From: Leptolyngbya sp. NIES-2104 | Lineage (GTDB): Bacteria; Cyanobacteriota; Cyanobacteriia; Leptolyngbyales; Leptolyngbyaceae | Assembly: GCF_001485215.1 (NCBI RefSeq) | Contig: NZ_BBWW01000001.1 | Span: forward strand, 4,712,001 to 4,776,000 | Direction: 5' to 3' | Length of the DNA: 64,000 nucleotides | Part shown: positions 63,862-64,000 of the stretch, piece by piece | How positions within the stretch are numbered: position 1 is the first letter of the stretch | How the letters are laid out: each line of letters opens with the position of its first letter | Translations under genes and position numbers: made by a program | Notes under the pieces: model-generated | Told to the model about the DNA's origin: nothing | What the model saw: only the letters and a program-made list of their open reading frames with translations | The model's database searches: none

Positions 63862-64000
63862 ATGACAACGCTGCCGCAACTATTGATCTGGAGAAAGCAA
63901 GCAGTCGATCGCATTGGGCAATTAATCCTGAGCGGGACTACGAATGATCTTCAGCCGAATGATGCTCACGCAGATACCTTATTGCGGCAGTTAAGTAAGC
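63862..64000 (+). CDS. Unidentified protein, truncated by window end
   Basis: ATG 63862 preceded by GAGGAG (63849-63854) opens a frame that runs to the window edge, at least 46 codons. The visible part is MTTLPQLLIWRKQAVDRIGQ and continues with a helical, Leu/Gln-rich stretch. No family is recognisable from this short piece. Confidence 0.6.
   Translation, partial: MTTLPQLLIWRKQAVDRIGQLILSGTTNDLQPNDAHADTLLRQLSK

Overview
The window is chromosomal DNA of a cyanobacterium. It carries psaB, psbA, psbD-psbC, ycf4, ycf34, a CpcS-type bilin lyase, the lycopene-cyclase-like cruP, a cyanobacterial-type tmRNA tag and very many HIP1-type GCGATCGC sites. Gene content and density fit a filamentous non-heterocystous type such as Leptolyngbyaceae, but this genus-level idea is an inference. 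Both ends are cut inside genes: psaB at the left and an unidentified gene at the right.

Layout. 1-1.9 kb: 3' part of psaB and its terminator. 1.9-5.7 kb: accessory block with a lipase-like hydrolase, a RelE/ParE-type toxin-antitoxin pair, an EEP-family nuclease, decayed fragments and a fibre-like repeat/coiled-coil protein. 5.7-13.7 kb: DUF697-type GTPase, rpsU, a conserved unknown, a truncated haemoglobin gene with a 2-base frameshift, a Ca2+/H+ antiporter and a large GH57 glycosidase. 14-23.3 kb: a winged-helix protein, a second EEP nuclease, psbA (Glu130 high-light D1 form), miaA, gyrB, Uma2, a SpoU-type rRNA methylase and an oligopeptide-binding lipoprotein. 23.3-27.3 kb: a 1151-residue predicted membrane protein with HEAT repeats on both sides of a NACHT/STAND-like NTPase, bracketed by two copies of a 132-bp cruciform-forming repeat. 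27.5-42.3 kb: mostly housekeeping genes (wecB, rsmB, pyruvate dehydrogenase E2, cca, ycf34, a TPR protein, lexA, an AmpG-like transporter, cpcS) and small paired genes, followed by ssrA (42.3-42.7 kb).

42.7-49.5 kb is a minus-strand operon for a galactofuranose-containing surface glycan: UDP-galactopyranose mutase, a two-domain glycosyltransferase, an ABC-2 permease, its ATPase and a GlfT2-like glycosyltransferase. Mutase supplies UDP-Galf, the transferases build the chain, and the Wzm/Wzt-like pair would export it. 50-52 kb holds a methyltransferase with an N-terminal helix-turn-helix-like segment and small membrane proteins. 52.2-59.9 kb returns to photosynthesis: psbD-psbC (overlapping) diverge from ycf4, followed by a cyclophilin lipoprotein, a short ketoacyl synthase, cruP and a SirB1-like protein in one direction. 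60-64 kb has a large MscS-type TM-repeat protein, ftsE, a DUF2949 protein and the start of a truncated gene.

Most noteworthy are the HEAT-TM-NTPase-HEAT protein with its flanking repeats, the galactofuranose export operon, the frameshifted globin, a LexA with Ala-Thr in place of the Ala-Gly cleavage pair behind two LexA-box-like sites, and a small gene pair whose first member appears to start at ATT. All function calls come from reading motifs; no database search was run.
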